A stretch of DNA of 64,000 nt, taken from DATFXM01 sp035315885 (lineage in GTDB: Bacteria; Acidobacteriota; Blastocatellia; UBA7656). The stretch lies in assembly GCA_035315885.1 (NCBI GenBank), contig DATFXM010000118.1, positions 1 through 64,000 on the forward strand, in the 5' to 3' direction. The notes beneath the pieces were generated by a model that saw nothing but the letters and a program-made list of their open reading frames with translations, was not told the origin of the DNA and searched no databases. This document shows, in pieces, positions 26,432 through 36,800 of this stretch. Every line of letters starts with the position of its first letter. The first letter of the stretch is position 1. Both the position numbers and the translations under genes were made by a program.

Positions 26432-27334
26432 TCAACACGACAACCACATCTTTGGCACGCGAAATGGGCCCGGACCAAACGTCGTGCCAAGTTGCCGAAG
26501 GAAACCGACAAGTGCGAGCTTCAAATTCGACGACGCATCCGCGGCCAGGCGAACAATAATCAGTCCACCAACCGATGTAACGGCACAGTAGCATTTGAGC
26601 GAGCCTGCGATGTCGCGCAAGAGGTTCACCCGTCTGCCGAGCTCAGGGCCGCAATAGATCAGCGTAGCGACCGCCTTGCAGTCGCTCAGCACTGCCCTGC
26701 GGTTGAGGTGGCGAAAGACTTCTTCACCAACTCGGAAGCTCTCGGCCCAAATCAACCGGCCCTCGTTTCTGACGCGCCACTGATCGATGAGCTGTCCACC
26801 GAGCAACTGCTCGCCGTGTGCGGCACGACCAAACACAAGCCACTCAAGCGCAAGCAGCTCTGCTCTCGAAGAAATCTCGATTTCAGTCTCGCGGTGAAAC
26901 CTCGCCCAATTGAAGATGATCGTTTCCTGTGGAAGCCAAGCCAGCCTCGCGCCGCCGGATACTTTCAGCTTCGTAAAAGCGCGGGCCGGCTCGTCTAAAG
27001 CGCGGTATACGCGTTCTGCCGTCTGCGTTGTGACAGCGATGGAGGCATTAGCCACCGCCGTCACCTCGCATTCGAGTCGGTCGCCACCCGCAATGCCGCC
27101 CGCTGTATTAATAAGGACAGCCTCCTGAGCGCTGGCGACGCTCATTCTCGGAAATATCACTCGTAGAGGAGACCGCTGAAAAACGTCAACGATCTGGTTG
27201 CCTTTTTTTGAACTGTCCACAACGATCCGGCAAAGGCCGTTAGCACGTTGCAGAAGCTTATCCGACGGGCTCGGTGGAGGCGTCGCCGGCGAGTCGATTT
27301 CCCGAAACTGGATCATCGCGTTCACCGTGATCAT
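26432..27334 (-). CDS. ureD: Urease accessory scaffold UreD (UreH)
   Basis: This 300-residue UreD has the motifs [34 protein letters not shown], the [17 protein letters not shown] strand, and [13 protein letters not shown]. It binds apo-urease and channels nickel from UreG/UreF to the active site. The ATG at 27334 overlaps the stop of the lactonase-like gene by one base (TGATG). This suggests translational coupling between them. A second ATG at residue 7 is possible. Confidence 0.95.
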   Translation of the reverse strand: MITVNAMIQFREIDSPATPPPSPSDKLLQRANGLCRIVVDSSKKGNQIVDVFQRSPLRVIFPRMSVASAQEAVLINTAGGIAGGDRLECEVTAVANASIAVTTQTAERVYRALDEPARAFTKLKVSGGARLAWLPQETIIFNWARFHRETEIEISSRAELLALEWLVFGRAAHGEQLLGGQLIDQWRVRNEGRLIWAESFRVGEEVFRHLNRRAVLSDCKAVATLIYCGPELGRRVNLLRDIAGSLKCYCAVTSVGGLIIVRLAADASSNLKLALVGFLRQLGTTFGPGPFRVPKMWLSC

Positions 27335-28593
27335 CAGAAGCCAGCCAGACCCTGCGGGCTGTTGTAGGGAATTTTCACGCTCGTGATCTCTTGGAGTGAG
27401 CCGTCTGGATGAGTAGAGTAGCCCACAAGTTTCGCGGCATTCCCGTAGATCTGGTAGAGATAGTTGCCATCCGACGAAATCCAGTTATCGCTCGGACCGC
27501 TGGTGACGGTTGTGTTGAGCCCCCTGGCGGTGCCATCCCCCGGCACCTTTAAGCACGCTGGATCCTTCGCGACTTCCAGGCCGTTGCCGTTGATGCGAAG
27601 CGCGCTGACGTAGCTGTAGCCAAAGTTCGCGGCATACACAAGATGGTCGTCCGGTGAGACCGCCAGCCAGCACAGCTCAGAGGGCAGGCCCGGGCCCGTG
27701 TCGATCTTCACAAGCGGGCCGATACTGAGGTTGCCGTCTCGATCGATGGTTCCCAGGGTGCAACCATCTCCTACAGCATATCCGATGACGAACGTGTCCG
27801 GCCGGCCATGCAGGAAGGCGATGTAGAACGGAGAGCCCGCCTTTCCGTCCTGAAACTTGGCTGCACCAAGCGTGCCGTCATCTCGCACAGGAAATACGAC
27901 GAGGCCGTCAGGATCCGGTGCATTCGAGGCGATGACCTTGAATGAGCCGTCTGGCTGTTGGACCCAGAGAATCGGTGAGCCGTCGGGATAAAGGCCGGTG
28001 TGAGCGATTGGCCGATCAAACGTGGTGCCGACAATAAGGAATTTCCCATTGGGCGAAAGTACTGCCATGGTGGGTACACGGTCGGTCTTGTCTTTTGTAT
28101 TCGCTGTGTATCGCTCCATGCGCGGCGTGAGCTTGCCGTCGCTGCTGACCGACATCAGCCGGACATGGTCGGGTCCGAATGAGTGCAGCACGAACAGCAT
28201 GCCCTTCGAGGGGAGATAGGCCAGCGATTTGGCGGTGCCGCTCTTTCCCTCGACGGCGTTCCCCGTAGGCTTTGTGTCCAACAAAGTGAGCCGGCCATCT
28301 TTGCCTACACTGAAGCTGGAAACCGAATTGTCGCCACCGTTGGTCGTGAAAAGAAGCCGGCAATCCGGGCTTAGTACGACGCTGGCGGCGCCTTCAAAGG
28401 CATTCGGTGCGCTCTCCTGACCACTGATCGGTTTGAAAGTTCCAGACCCGAAACCTCCGGTGGCTGTGCGCTCCACTTCTGCGATCGTCCCGTTCGCAGC
28501 ACGGCGATAGTGTATTATGGAGTTCCGAATCTCATTCGTTTGCAAGTAGAGATGTCCACCACTTTGATTGGACGTGCCCATTTCTTTCGACAT
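27334..28593 (-). CDS. Lactonase-like beta-propeller protein in urease run
   Basis: This 419-residue seven-bladed-propeller-like protein is of the lactonase/YncE-like group. It has repeated motifs of the form S-P-D/N-G-x-[LF]-[LF]-[VF]-x-[ST/N] (VVLSPDCRLLFTTNGGDNSV, AVLSPNGKFLIVGTTFD, LAVSPDDHLVYAANFGYSYV, SSDGNYLYQIYGN). ATG 28593 is used because AAAGGAGGGCAAT precedes it. No signal peptide is seen, so it is probably cytoplasmic. Its overlap with ureD is unusual. Lactonase activity (6-phosphogluconolactonase-like) is not shown by any catalytic motif here; a binding or scaffold role is equally possible. Confidence 0.8.
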   Translation of the reverse strand: MSKEMGTSNQSGGHLYLQTNEIRNSIIHYRRAANGTIAEVERTATGGFGSGTFKPISGQESAPNAFEGAASVVLSPDCRLLFTTNGGDNSVSSFSVGKDGRLTLLDTKPTGNAVEGKSGTAKSLAYLPSKGMLFVLHSFGPDHVRLMSVSSDGKLTPRMERYTANTKDKTDRVPTMAVLSPNGKFLIVGTTFDRPIAHTGLYPDGSPILWVQQPDGSFKVIASNAPDPDGLVVFPVRDDGTLGAAKFQDGKAGSPFYIAFLHGRPDTFVIGYAVGDGCTLGTIDRDGNLSIGPLVKIDTGPGLPSELCWLAVSPDDHLVYAANFGYSYVSALRINGNGLEVAKDPACLKVPGDGTARGLNTTVTSGPSDNWISSDGNYLYQIYGNAAKLVGYSTHPDGSLQEITSVKIPYNSPQGLAGF

Positions 28594-28690
28594 ATTGCCC
28601 TCCTTTGACCTACTCATTTGGTTTTCCTTCTTTAGATTGCACCGATCTCTATCGTTGAGTGCTCGGCCAACCTGATAGAAATCTCGTTAC

Positions 28691-29308
28691 CTAGTAACCC
28701 TTCTTGTCACGAAGTAAGGGGTAGAACTGAATCCACGTCATATCTGTCTTTGCGACATTCGCGATATGGCATCCCCCGCATTCACCGACAGACGCCTCCG
28801 CAGCAGTCTCCGCATACGGCAATGGATGATGGCCGAAAGTGAAGAAGCCCCAACCATTGGTTTTTGCAAACCGTTTGCTGTCCTTCACCGTTACGTCGAT
28901 CCCGTTGTACTCACCGTTGAAAAAACCGCGTCCCGATGGTTCAGTCCGAGAACCGTCTGGGAAGGTAGGATTGAGAACCCTGGTCAGTTCTTTCACAATC
29001 ACTGTTCCTTCGGGAAAGGAACCCGTCTTCAGGTAGGCATCAATATTTTGCTCCTGGACGTATACGTGGTGATATTCCGGGAAACCAGCTTTGCCATTGT
29101 TGAGTCCATTCGGCGTTAGTGGAGCGCCTACAAAAACCCACTTTCGAAAGTCCTCCGGCAATTTCAACTTGCCGTCGGCGTCGAATTGCGCGGCCGATTG
29201 CTTCGTCTCAGCCGCAACTCGACTGTTGTTGAATAAGAAAAGAGTCCCAGTCATCGCTACCGCTATTGCTATTGCGATCAGCGCTAATACACCTGCGTAC
29301 CTTCGCAT
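28691..29308 (-). CDS. Exported cytochrome P460-like protein, copy 1
   Basis: This 205-residue protein has an N-terminal signal/anchor (about residues 5-27). It is then a P460-type fold: LPEDFRKWVFVGAPLTPNGL, then HHVYVQEQNIDAY, SFPEGTVIVKELT and GWGFFTFG. A c-type haem motif CGGCH is at 177-181. Cytochromes P460 carry a c-haem cross-linked to Lys and oxidise hydroxylamine or handle NO. Which activity applies here is unknown. GGAGGCAATAAAA precedes ATG 29308. It lies 55 bp after copy 2 and 97 bp before the lactonase-like gene, so it probably belongs to the same transcript. Confidence 0.88.
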   Translation of the reverse strand: MRRYAGVLALIAIAIAVAMTGTLFLFNNSRVAAETKQSAAQFDADGKLKLPEDFRKWVFVGAPLTPNGLNNGKAGFPEYHHVYVQEQNIDAYLKTGSFPEGTVIVKELTRVLNPTFPDGSRTEPSGRGFFNGEYNGIDVTVKDSKRFAKTNGWGFFTFGHHPLPYAETAAEASVGECGGCHIANVAKTDMTWIQFYPLLRDKKGY

Positions 29309-29363
29309 TTTTATTGCCTCCTTCGAGTATCGCTAAACATCTCTTCGGGCTGCCGGGCTGGTC

Positions 29364-29918
29364 CTACTTGGAAGACAACACTGGATAACCCTGAACGTAA
29401 ACCCAGTCTGTTTTCTGTGCCGGAATGTGGCAGCCCAGACAGTCCTTCTTGTAATCGGTTGCAATCTGCTTATCCGGCGCGTCCGACTTATAGAGTGCCC
29501 AAGCCCATCCATCTCCCCACAGTGGATTGCCGGGATAGCGACCTTTGCTGTCCTTGATCATCACGAACCAAACTTTTGTTCCCGAAGCCCAGTGCGCGTC
29601 GCCAGTCGTCAGTGGCCCGTGATCGGTTCCCAACACTTCTTTCACCAGAACTGTCCCATCGGCGAACTTGCCATTCTTGCGATAGAACTCGGCGGCGCCG
29701 GGCGACGCATACGTGCAGTGCATTTCTTCGGCGCCTATAGGATCGCGTACGAAGAAAGTGCCGAGAGCTTGATAAAGATCTCGATAGTCCGCCGGCTTGA
29801 TAATGTTTCCTGTCTTGTCGACCAGGTCGAGGCCGTTGTAATTGCCGTTGCCTTGCGGTTTGGATTGGTATGCAGCAAGCAACAGCAGTGTAAGGACGAC
29901 CAACGCGACGCGAAGCAT
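29364..29918 (-). CDS. Exported cytochrome P460-like protein, copy 2
   Basis: This 184-residue protein starts at ATG 29918, where GAAGAGAGCAACA gives a ribosome-binding site; an upstream frame extension is probably untranslated. A signal helix covers residues 2-16. The body matches the P460 family (PADYRDLYQALGTFFVRDPI, FADGTVLVKEVLG, GDGWAWALY). It has a c-haem motif CLGCH at 160-164. It differs clearly from copy 1, so the pair is not a recent duplication. It is first in a 12-gene unidirectional run leading into the urease operon. Confidence 0.88.
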   Translation of the reverse strand: MLRVALVVLTLLLLAAYQSKPQGNGNYNGLDLVDKTGNIIKPADYRDLYQALGTFFVRDPIGAEEMHCTYASPGAAEFYRKNGKFADGTVLVKEVLGTDHGPLTTGDAHWASGTKVWFVMIKDSKGRYPGNPLWGDGWAWALYKSDAPDKQIATDYKKDCLGCHIPAQKTDWVYVQGYPVLSSK

Positions 29919-30323
29919 TGTTGCTCTCTTCCGCTGCGGCATCATCGAACCGCTCTGCAGCCGAGGGCTCTTGTGGGATTCTTGACGATGCTCTGTTCTT
30001 TTCATTTCGCTGAAGGTTCAGCGCAAGCACTGGGCCAATAGTGAACTCGTTGTTTAATTGGTTTTTCTGAGGCAGTGACGTCGAATCTTCGTCTTTTGCG
30101 TGTCGAAGCAAAGGGCGCGTGTCGCTATAACGACAACGACAGCCGCGCTGTGAGCGCTGTGAGCACGTGCAGCGCAGTAACGCTTCGAGTACCTCAATCC
30201 GCTTCGAATGGGTTATGCAAGGGGTCCCACAGAGCTGGAGCTCAATCTCCTCTTGCTTGGCGCAATGTTTGCTTCCGAAGAGTTGGTTACTAGTGGTAGT
30301 TGGCTACTACAGGAGAAGGGAAC
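29919..30323. other. Divergent promoter region
   Basis: This gap lies between the P460-led run (minus) and the haloalkane dehalogenase gene (plus) and should hold promoters for both. No clear -35/-10 pair or inverted repeat stood out. The only usable signal is AGGAGAAGGGAAC just before the dehalogenase ATG. Confidence 0.5.
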
Positions 30324-31217
30324 ATGATCTCTGCGGCATTTCCGTACCAAAAGCGGCGGCGGCGGGTCCTCGGCAGCGAGATGACGTACGTCGAGGTGGG
30401 AGAGGGCGACCCCATCGTGCTGCTGCACGGCAATCCCACGTCGTCGTACCTCTGGCGGAACGTGTTGCCGCACCTGAAGCCACTAGGCCGCTGCATCGCC
30501 CCCGACCTGATCGGCATGGGCGACTCCGATAAGCTGCCTGACAGCGGCCCCAGCTCGTATCGTTTCGTCGAGCACCGCCGCTACCTGGACGCCTTGCTCG
30601 AGGCCCTGGATGTGCACGAGCGGGTTACCTTCGTGATCCATGACTGGGGCTCGGCCCTCGGCTTCGACTGGGCCAACCGTCACCGTGAGGCAGTGAAGGG
30701 TATCGCGTACATGGAGGCGATCATCCGGCCGCAGGCCTGGGACCACTGGGACAACATCGGTCCGGACATGCGTTCGGTCTTAAAGGGGCTACGCTCCGAG
30801 GCCGGTGAGACGATGGTCCTGCGAGACAACTTCTTCGTCGAGCAGGTCCTGCCCAAGGCCATCCTGCGCACACTCTCCGGCGAGGAGATGGCGCAGTATC
30901 GACGACCGTTCGCCGAGCCCGGCGAGGGGCGACGGCCAACGCTGACTTGGGTCCGGCAGATTCCCATCGACGGCGAGCCTGCCGACGTGGCCGCGATCGT
31001 TGCCGCCTATGCGGAATGGCTGGCGACAAGCGGTGTGCACAAGCTGTTCGTGAAGGCCGAACCCGGTGCGCTCCTCGCCGGCGGCGCCAATCTCGACTTC
31101 GCCCGCGGGTTGCCAAAGCAAACCGAGGTGACTGTCGCGGGGGTCCATTACCTCCAGGAAGATTCGCCGGACGAGATCGGGCGGGCAATCGCCGGCTGGA
31201 TGGAGTCGTTGGGTTGA
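30324..31217 (+). CDS. Haloalkane dehalogenase, HLD-II/LinB type
   Basis: This 297-residue alpha/beta hydrolase carries the full LinB-type catalytic pentad. It has nucleophile D107 and halide-stabilising W108 (VIHDWGSALGFDW), second halide ligand N37 (LLHGNPTSSYLWRN), acid E131 (GIAYMEAIIRP) and base H275 (AGVHYLQEDSPDEIG). Length matches LinB/DhaA. It should hydrolyse terminal haloalkanes to alcohol, halide and proton in the cytoplasm. AGGAGAAGGGAAC precedes ATG 30324. The gene is strikingly GC-rich at third positions, unlike its neighbours, suggesting recent acquisition. The natural substrate is unknown. Confidence 0.93.
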   Translation: MISAAFPYQKRRRRVLGSEMTYVEVGEGDPIVLLHGNPTSSYLWRNVLPHLKPLGRCIAPDLIGMGDSDKLPDSGPSSYRFVEHRRYLDALLEALDVHERVTFVIHDWGSALGFDWANRHREAVKGIAYMEAIIRPQAWDHWDNIGPDMRSVLKGLRSEAGETMVLRDNFFVEQVLPKAILRTLSGEEMAQYRRPFAEPGEGRRPTLTWVRQIPIDGEPADVAAIVAAYAEWLATSGVHKLFVKAEPGALLAGGANLDFARGLPKQTEVTVAGVHYLQEDSPDEIGRAIAGWMESLG

Positions 31218-31367
31218 CGGGGCGATCCGTGCAACTGACACCCGGATCCCATGGAACTCGCCGGAAGTTCACTTGTTGCACTCAAAGTAATCCATCAGCC
31301 GATCTGCCTAGCGTTCGGCATCTTCAATCTGATTGTAAAGAGTGTAATCCCACTCGGTTGATCTTAG

Positions 31368-32480
31368 TCACACTTCTAATTTTTGTCGTGAAATCCCCAG
31401 CTTCTTCATTTTGGAAATCAGAGTAGTTCTGGGCAATCCAAGTCGAGCTGCTGCGCCATCGGTTCCGCCGATCATCCAACCAGTGTCTTCTAATGTCCGC
31501 AAGATTAGCGATCGAGTGCAGTCGCAGAACGTCCCCGATCTGGAGTGGAGGGTTGTCGGTTTCCCGCTCGATAGGGTCGTCGTTTCCAGAAGCGGAAGTG
31601 GATTGGCAAGCACGCCATCGCTTGACCGAATCACCGCTCTTTCGACCAGATTCTGGAGTTCACGCACGTTCCCTGGCCAGGCGTAGGCGATGAACACATT
31701 CATGGTCGTCTGCGGAATCTGATCAATGCGCTTGTGCATGCGCCGCGCAAATAACTCAACGAAATGTGACACCAACTGCGGAATGTCCTCACGACGTTCC
31801 CGCAGGGGCGGCAGCAACAGCGGGAAAACGTTCAGTCGATAGTAAAGATCACTGCGGAATTCTTTGAGCATGACCATCTCCGGTAGATCTCGGTGGGTTG
31901 CTGCAATCAAACGGACGTTGATGCGATGCGTCCGACCGCTTCCCAGCCGTTCGAACTCCTGCTCTTGCAAGACGCGCAACAGTTTCGGCTGAAGCGCCAG
32001 CGGAATATCTCCTATCTCATCAAGGAACAATGTTCCTGTGTCGGCCATTTCGAAACGGCCAAGTTTTTGCGCGAAGGCCCCGGTGAAGGCGCCTTTCTCG
32101 TGCCCGAAGAGTTCGCTTTCCAATAGATCAAAGGGGATGGCAGCGCAATTCAGCTTTACGAACGGGTGTCCCCAGCGTGGGCTGGAATTGTGAATGGCTC
32201 TCGCGATTAATTCCTTGCCTGTGCCGGTCTCCCCAAGGATGAGCACGGTGGAATCGGTAGGTGCGACCTGGTTCACTTCGGCAAGCACGAATTTTATAGC
32301 TGGGCTGCTGCCGATAATCTCGCTCGATGTCCTCTCGTTTTGAACCTGGTCATCTGATCGTACTCTGCGCAGTTTCTCTATTGAGAGGATTTCTGAAGAT
32401 CCCTGTCGGGATTCCTGGTATTGCCGCTCAAGGTGACGATGATTTAACTCTGTGCCAGATATTGGAAACATAATCGCCAT
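31368..32480 (-). CDS. Sigma-54 activator without a sensor domain
   Basis: This 370-residue AAA+ activator has Walker A GETGTGKE (83-90), the GAFTGA sigma-54 contact loop (130-135), Walker [11 protein letters not shown], and the R-finger region. A Fis-type helix-turn-helix ends the protein ([20 protein letters not shown]). Only about 50 poorly conserved residues precede the AAA domain, so it has no GAF, PAS or receiver sensor. Control may be by a partner protein. GAGAGGTCCT precedes ATG 32480. It is convergent with the dehalogenase gene and closely similar to the activator at 41505-43604. Confidence 0.92.
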   Translation of the reverse strand: MAIMFPISGTELNHRHLERQYQESRQGSSEILSIEKLRRVRSDDQVQNERTSSEIIGSSPAIKFVLAEVNQVAPTDSTVLILGETGTGKELIARAIHNSSPRWGHPFVKLNCAAIPFDLLESELFGHEKGAFTGAFAQKLGRFEMADTGTLFLDEIGDIPLALQPKLLRVLQEQEFERLGSGRTHRINVRLIAATHRDLPEMVMLKEFRSDLYYRLNVFPLLLPPLRERREDIPQLVSHFVELFARRMHKRIDQIPQTTMNVFIAYAWPGNVRELQNLVERAVIRSSDGVLANPLPLLETTTLSSGKPTTLHSRSGTFCDCTRSLILRTLEDTGWMIGGTDGAAARLGLPRTTLISKMKKLGISRQKLEV

Positions 32481-32742
32481 AGGACCTCTCCGAATATGCA
32501 CTGGTTGGCCGGCCGCGGCCGCTCCATAAGTGTTGGGTCGTCGTGAACGGGTGACGCTCCGTTCAGCGTCATACTCCAGATAATAGACCCGCTTTCCTGT
32601 TAATGAATCCCCTCATCGAGTCTCATTCAGACTATTTTGGTGGGTTCTGTCTGCTCTTTCGTCCCGGCCCACAGTTTTAGTTGCGTGCCCTTATTGAGAT
32701 TAAGCGGCACGACTGGATGCACCAGCATCAACACTGAAGGGA

Positions 32743-33117
32743 TTATGGTTTGCGTTTCGGAATTTCGATTTGCTTCCATCCGAAAAGTCGGGCGTCAAGC
32801 GACCAGCCTCCCGGGCCTAGTAAAGCCAGCGCCGCGCCGACTGTTGCGATTAGAATACTGGCCTCTCGATTCTGCGAACACACGTGACACAACTCCCAGA
32901 TCGCCACCAGCGCTCCCGCAAAAGGGGTCCATAAGCCCGCAACCAGTAACAGCCCCAACGCTACTGGTCCAGCGTGTGCGAGAACTACGGCAAAGTCTGT
33001 CCCTGGTCGCGGCCTCGCAAGTTCATCCGCGATCAGCGAAATGCCGGCCACCAGACGCATGAGCAAAAGACCCACGCCCGACCAACCACGCACGAAGTTG
33101 GAGTATAGGCGGCGCAC
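32743..33117 (-). CDS. DoxX-family small membrane protein
   Basis: This 124-residue protein with four hydrophobic segments fits the DoxX/DoxD pattern: GLLLMRLVAGISLIADELAR, VLAHAGPVALGLLLVAGLWT, PFAGALVAIWELCH, and a last helix with GPGGWSLDARLFGWKQIEIP. The GPG(x)nSLD ending is typical. The GTG start lies 83 bp after the response regulator on the same strand. DoxX proteins link to thiol redox stress and terminal oxidase in some bacteria; the role here is unknown. Confidence 0.8.
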   Translation of the reverse strand: MRRLYSNFVRGWSGVGLLLMRLVAGISLIADELARPRPGTDFAVVLAHAGPVALGLLLVAGLWTPFAGALVAIWELCHVCSQNREASILIATVGAALALLGPGGWSLDARLFGWKQIEIPKRKP

Positions 33118-33200
33118 AAGGTTCCTCTCGCCTGATGCTATGGGATTGTCGATGGCGACCGAAAGCCCCTAACGGGTCTCAGGATGACTCTTTCGAGTGG

Positions 33201-33833
33201 TCAGAATTCAATGATTCCTCGTTTTAAGCCAATCATCGCGGCATGGGTTCGATCGTTGGCACCCAGCTTGGAGAGAATATTCTTCACGCGGCCTTTGACG
33301 GTGTCTTCGGTGATCGATAGCTGCACGGCAATTTGCTTGTTCGCACTTCCGGTCGCGATCAAGCGCAGCACGTCGACTTCTCCGGGGGTCATGGCAGAAT
33401 CCCCGGCATGCTCGGCGAGCGCGTAGGAGGCTTCAGCCGAGAGCGTCTTCTTGCCATCCTGAACCGCCCGGATGGTCGCCAGCAGTTCCTTGTGCAGAAG
33501 GTTTTTCAAGAGGTACCCTCGCGCCCCGGACTTCATTGCTCGTAGTACCTGCACGTCGCCGGTATAGGTGGTCAGGACAATGAACTTTGCCTCGGGAAAC
33601 TCGGTGCGAATAGCAATCATTGCATCCAGTCCACTCATCTCCGGCATTTGTAAATCCATCAAGGTGACGTCAGGACGATGGGAGCGGAATTTCTGGATCG
33701 CCTCACGCCCATTCGACGCTTCGGCAACGATCACCATATCGGGCTGATCACCCATGATCGTGACGATGCCCTGGAGGAGAAGCGGGTGATCATCCACCGC
33801 CATAATTCTGATTGGGTTGGAACCGACTGTCAT
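33201..33833 (-). CDS. NarL-type response regulator
   Basis: This 210-residue protein has a receiver domain with D14/D15 in MAVDDHPLLL, phosphoacceptor D60 (VTLMDLQMPEMSG) and a conserved Lys in YLLKN. The LuxR domain follows (MTPGEVDVLRLIATGSANKQ, EDTVKGRVKNILSKLGANDR). The sensor kinase stop codon lies only three bases upstream, so the two are a cognate pair. The pair is distinct from the one at 3819-7757. Confidence 0.95.
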   Translation of the reverse strand: MTVGSNPIRIMAVDDHPLLLQGIVTIMGDQPDMVIVAEASNGREAIQKFRSHRPDVTLMDLQMPEMSGLDAMIAIRTEFPEAKFIVLTTYTGDVQVLRAMKSGARGYLLKNLLHKELLATIRAVQDGKKTLSAEASYALAEHAGDSAMTPGEVDVLRLIATGSANKQIAVQLSITEDTVKGRVKNILSKLGANDRTHAAMIGLKRGIIEF

Positions 33834-33836
33834 TTC

Positions 33837-36800
33837 CTATGCCCCTTTCCTAAGAGCGAGGAGTCTTCGATACCAGCGGTCACGCGCGGTGTAGGCAACG
33901 GCGGCGGGAATGATCAGTTCGACCTCCGTACCAGAACCCACTTCGCTCCAAAGCGCAAGATTCCCGCTCAGGAGTTCGGCGCGTTCGCGCATGCCACTCA
34001 ACCCCCAGTGTCCCAGCGGCCGCTCCTGGGCTGGGATTGCCGGCTCGATGCCCTTTCCGTCATCCCGAATCCGCAACCGCAGCTCCCGTTCGCCGTATCG
34101 GATTTCAACCTCAATCCGTTGCGCTTCCGAGTGTTTGAATGCGTTACGCAGGGCCTCGGCCAGAATTCGGTAAACTTCATCCCGCACGATTGCGTGGAGG
34201 TTTCGCGGCCTGCCCTCCACTTGCATCGAAAATTCAGGAGCACAGCCGTTGTTATGATCAAGTCCTAATTCTCTCGCCAGCATGCTTATATCGTAGGCCA
34301 GGTCATTTGTAGCGAGAGTTGTTGAGCGCAGATGGTGTACTGCATCCCGGCCCTCGGTTATCGCTCTTGCTGTGTACTCGATTGCATTGTCGAGTCTTTG
34401 CTTTGCGTCCCCGGGACGCGTGGGGAGAAGGTTAGAAGCAGATTGAAATCGTAACAGCAGGCCTTGAAAGCTCTGCAACAGCGTGTCATGCAGTTCTCTG
34501 GCGATACGAGTGCGTTCGGCAACGCGCGCCTCCAGCCCGATGTCAAACTGCCGGTTGAGATGTCGAACGCGAAGCCGGTGGAGCGCCCACAACAACAACA
34601 GAACCGCACAGACGCACGCCACGCGGAACCAGGTGGTCTGGTAGTACGCCGGTAGAACGGTAAAATCAAAAGAGGCCCCGGTCTCATTCCAAACGCCGTA
34701 GCTATTGCAAGCGACTACTCGGAAGTGGTACGTCCCCGGCGCAAGATTGCTATAGAACGCCTGCCGTCGCGTGCCAGCGTCTTGCCATTCCTGATCGTGT
34801 CCCTCGAGGAGATATCGAAAGTGTACTTTCTGAGGGACCGAAAAGCTGAGTGCGGTATAGTCAATCTGGAGATCGCGAGTAAGAGCAGGGATCTCCATGA
34901 ATGGTTGTGCTGTGGAGACGTTGTGATCGGCGACAATGGCTTCGACAAATACCGAAGGCGGAACCGTGTTCTGATACAGATTCTCCGGGTCTACGACTTG
35001 TGCGGTCAAATAACCAACGAACCACAGACGTCCATCAGGTGCCCTGGACGACAAGGGCTGATAAGCTCGCCCCAACCCAGGGTGCGCTCCATCAAGAGCA
35101 TCAAACCTCGTGATAGTAAGCTTGCTATCCGGTTGCTCGGTCCACTTCGCCCATTCTGTAGCGTCTACTTTCAGTAATCCACATCGCGCATAGATCCAGA
35201 GGGCCCGGTGTTCGTCCTTGATCACCGTGTAAACCGCATCACAGGGCAGACCATTCTCGCTCGTGAGCGCGCTCAGTTGTCCGTCTTTCCACCTGTACAG
35301 TCCGCGCAGTGTTGAGAACAGGACGGAGTCGTCCGTGTCTACGAATAATCCGTAGATGGAGACGGGGCCCTGGCTGTCGGCCAGCGGAATGGTCTGAAAC
35401 TGTCCTTCGCGGTAGTAAGAGACCGCGCCTCTTCTGGAAACGATCCACACACCGCCGTTCAGGTCCGCTGCGATATGGTCCAGCGACGTGGGTGCGCTAT
35501 TCGGCAAAACGTGCTCTTGTATTTTATCTCCGACAATACTAAGAAGGTGTCCTCCCAAAGTAGTGACCCATACTCTGTGGCTTGTGTCTTCCGCGATGCC
35601 AGTTACCTCGCCATCTCCGGCGAACGGTTGGCCGTGGACTCCCTTGATTTCACGGAAATGGTCGTGCTGAAAGATCAGCAGCTTGTTATCAGCGCCAAGC
35701 CAAATCGCGCCAGAATGATCCTCCAGCATCGCGCCCACATTATGGCCCGCCAACTCTCGACCAAAGACTACGGTGGACTTCCCTTGGTTTCGCAGAATGT
35801 CCACGCCATCCAGGTTTGCAAGCCAAACCGACCCGTTGCGCAGGGCCAGAACAGACTTTAGTTCAGCGGCTGAGAGACCTTCGTGTATCGTATAGCTGAT
35901 AATCGAAGTGTTTCGAAACATGTCGAGTCCGCCGTCGGTGCGTACCCAGATGTTTCCTTCTCTGTCTTCATAGACAAGCGAGATCGAATTACCGGACAAA
36001 CCATCGGACTCCGCATAGTGGTCTGCGACACCGTCGTGTATGCGATAGATTCCATCGTTTTCAGTGCCAACCCACAGTGTCCCTTGGCGGTCGAAGAGCA
36101 AGGCGTGTGACCAGACTTTTGCCCCGTCGAATCCGGGGACGACGTAGCTCGTCCACTTTCCGCCGGAGTAATAGCGGACGCCCAGTTCGGGCCCGGTGCC
36201 GTCCAGAGTTGCCCACACAATGCCTGATGGACCGACGGCCACATCTACTACCGGGGCGGGCTGAGTAATCTTGTCAGTAATGCCGTCAAAAAACGTAGTC
36301 GCAGAAGTCCCTGGACGCCACCGGCAGAGGACTTTGGAACCAAACCAAAGGTTTCCCTCGCTGTCTTCAGTCAAGCCGACTCCAAAATCAACCGGGATAC
36401 CATCCTTCTTGCCGAAGAAGCGTAGCGTTTCCCCTGAAACGCTGCAGATCGGGCCGTCGCGTCCGTGCAATCCATAACACGTCGCCCATATCGTTCCGGA
36501 GTTGTCTTCTATGATTGCCTGGATACCAACGGGATCAGCCGGATCTGTGTAGATTCGCAGTTGGCCGTCCTTCAAACAGCTCAGGCCGCCGGTAGTCCCG
36601 ATCCACAAGCTGCCGTCGCGAGAACCTAAGAGAGCCGTGAATGCTCTACCTGGCACACTCTGGCCTTTGGGAGGTTCCCATCGCACGAACCTCACTCCAT
36701 CGAAACGCATCAAGCCTTCAGAGGTCCCCAGCCATATATATCCGTCTGTCGTTTGAGTGATCGGTGAACCTTGAGGGATAGCCCCATCCTGTACTCGCCA

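Noticed and set aside
28691..29918. Nitrification machinery
   Set aside because: P460-like genes are present, but no ammonia monooxygenase or hydroxylamine dehydrogenase genes are visible. Nitrifier physiology is not supported.
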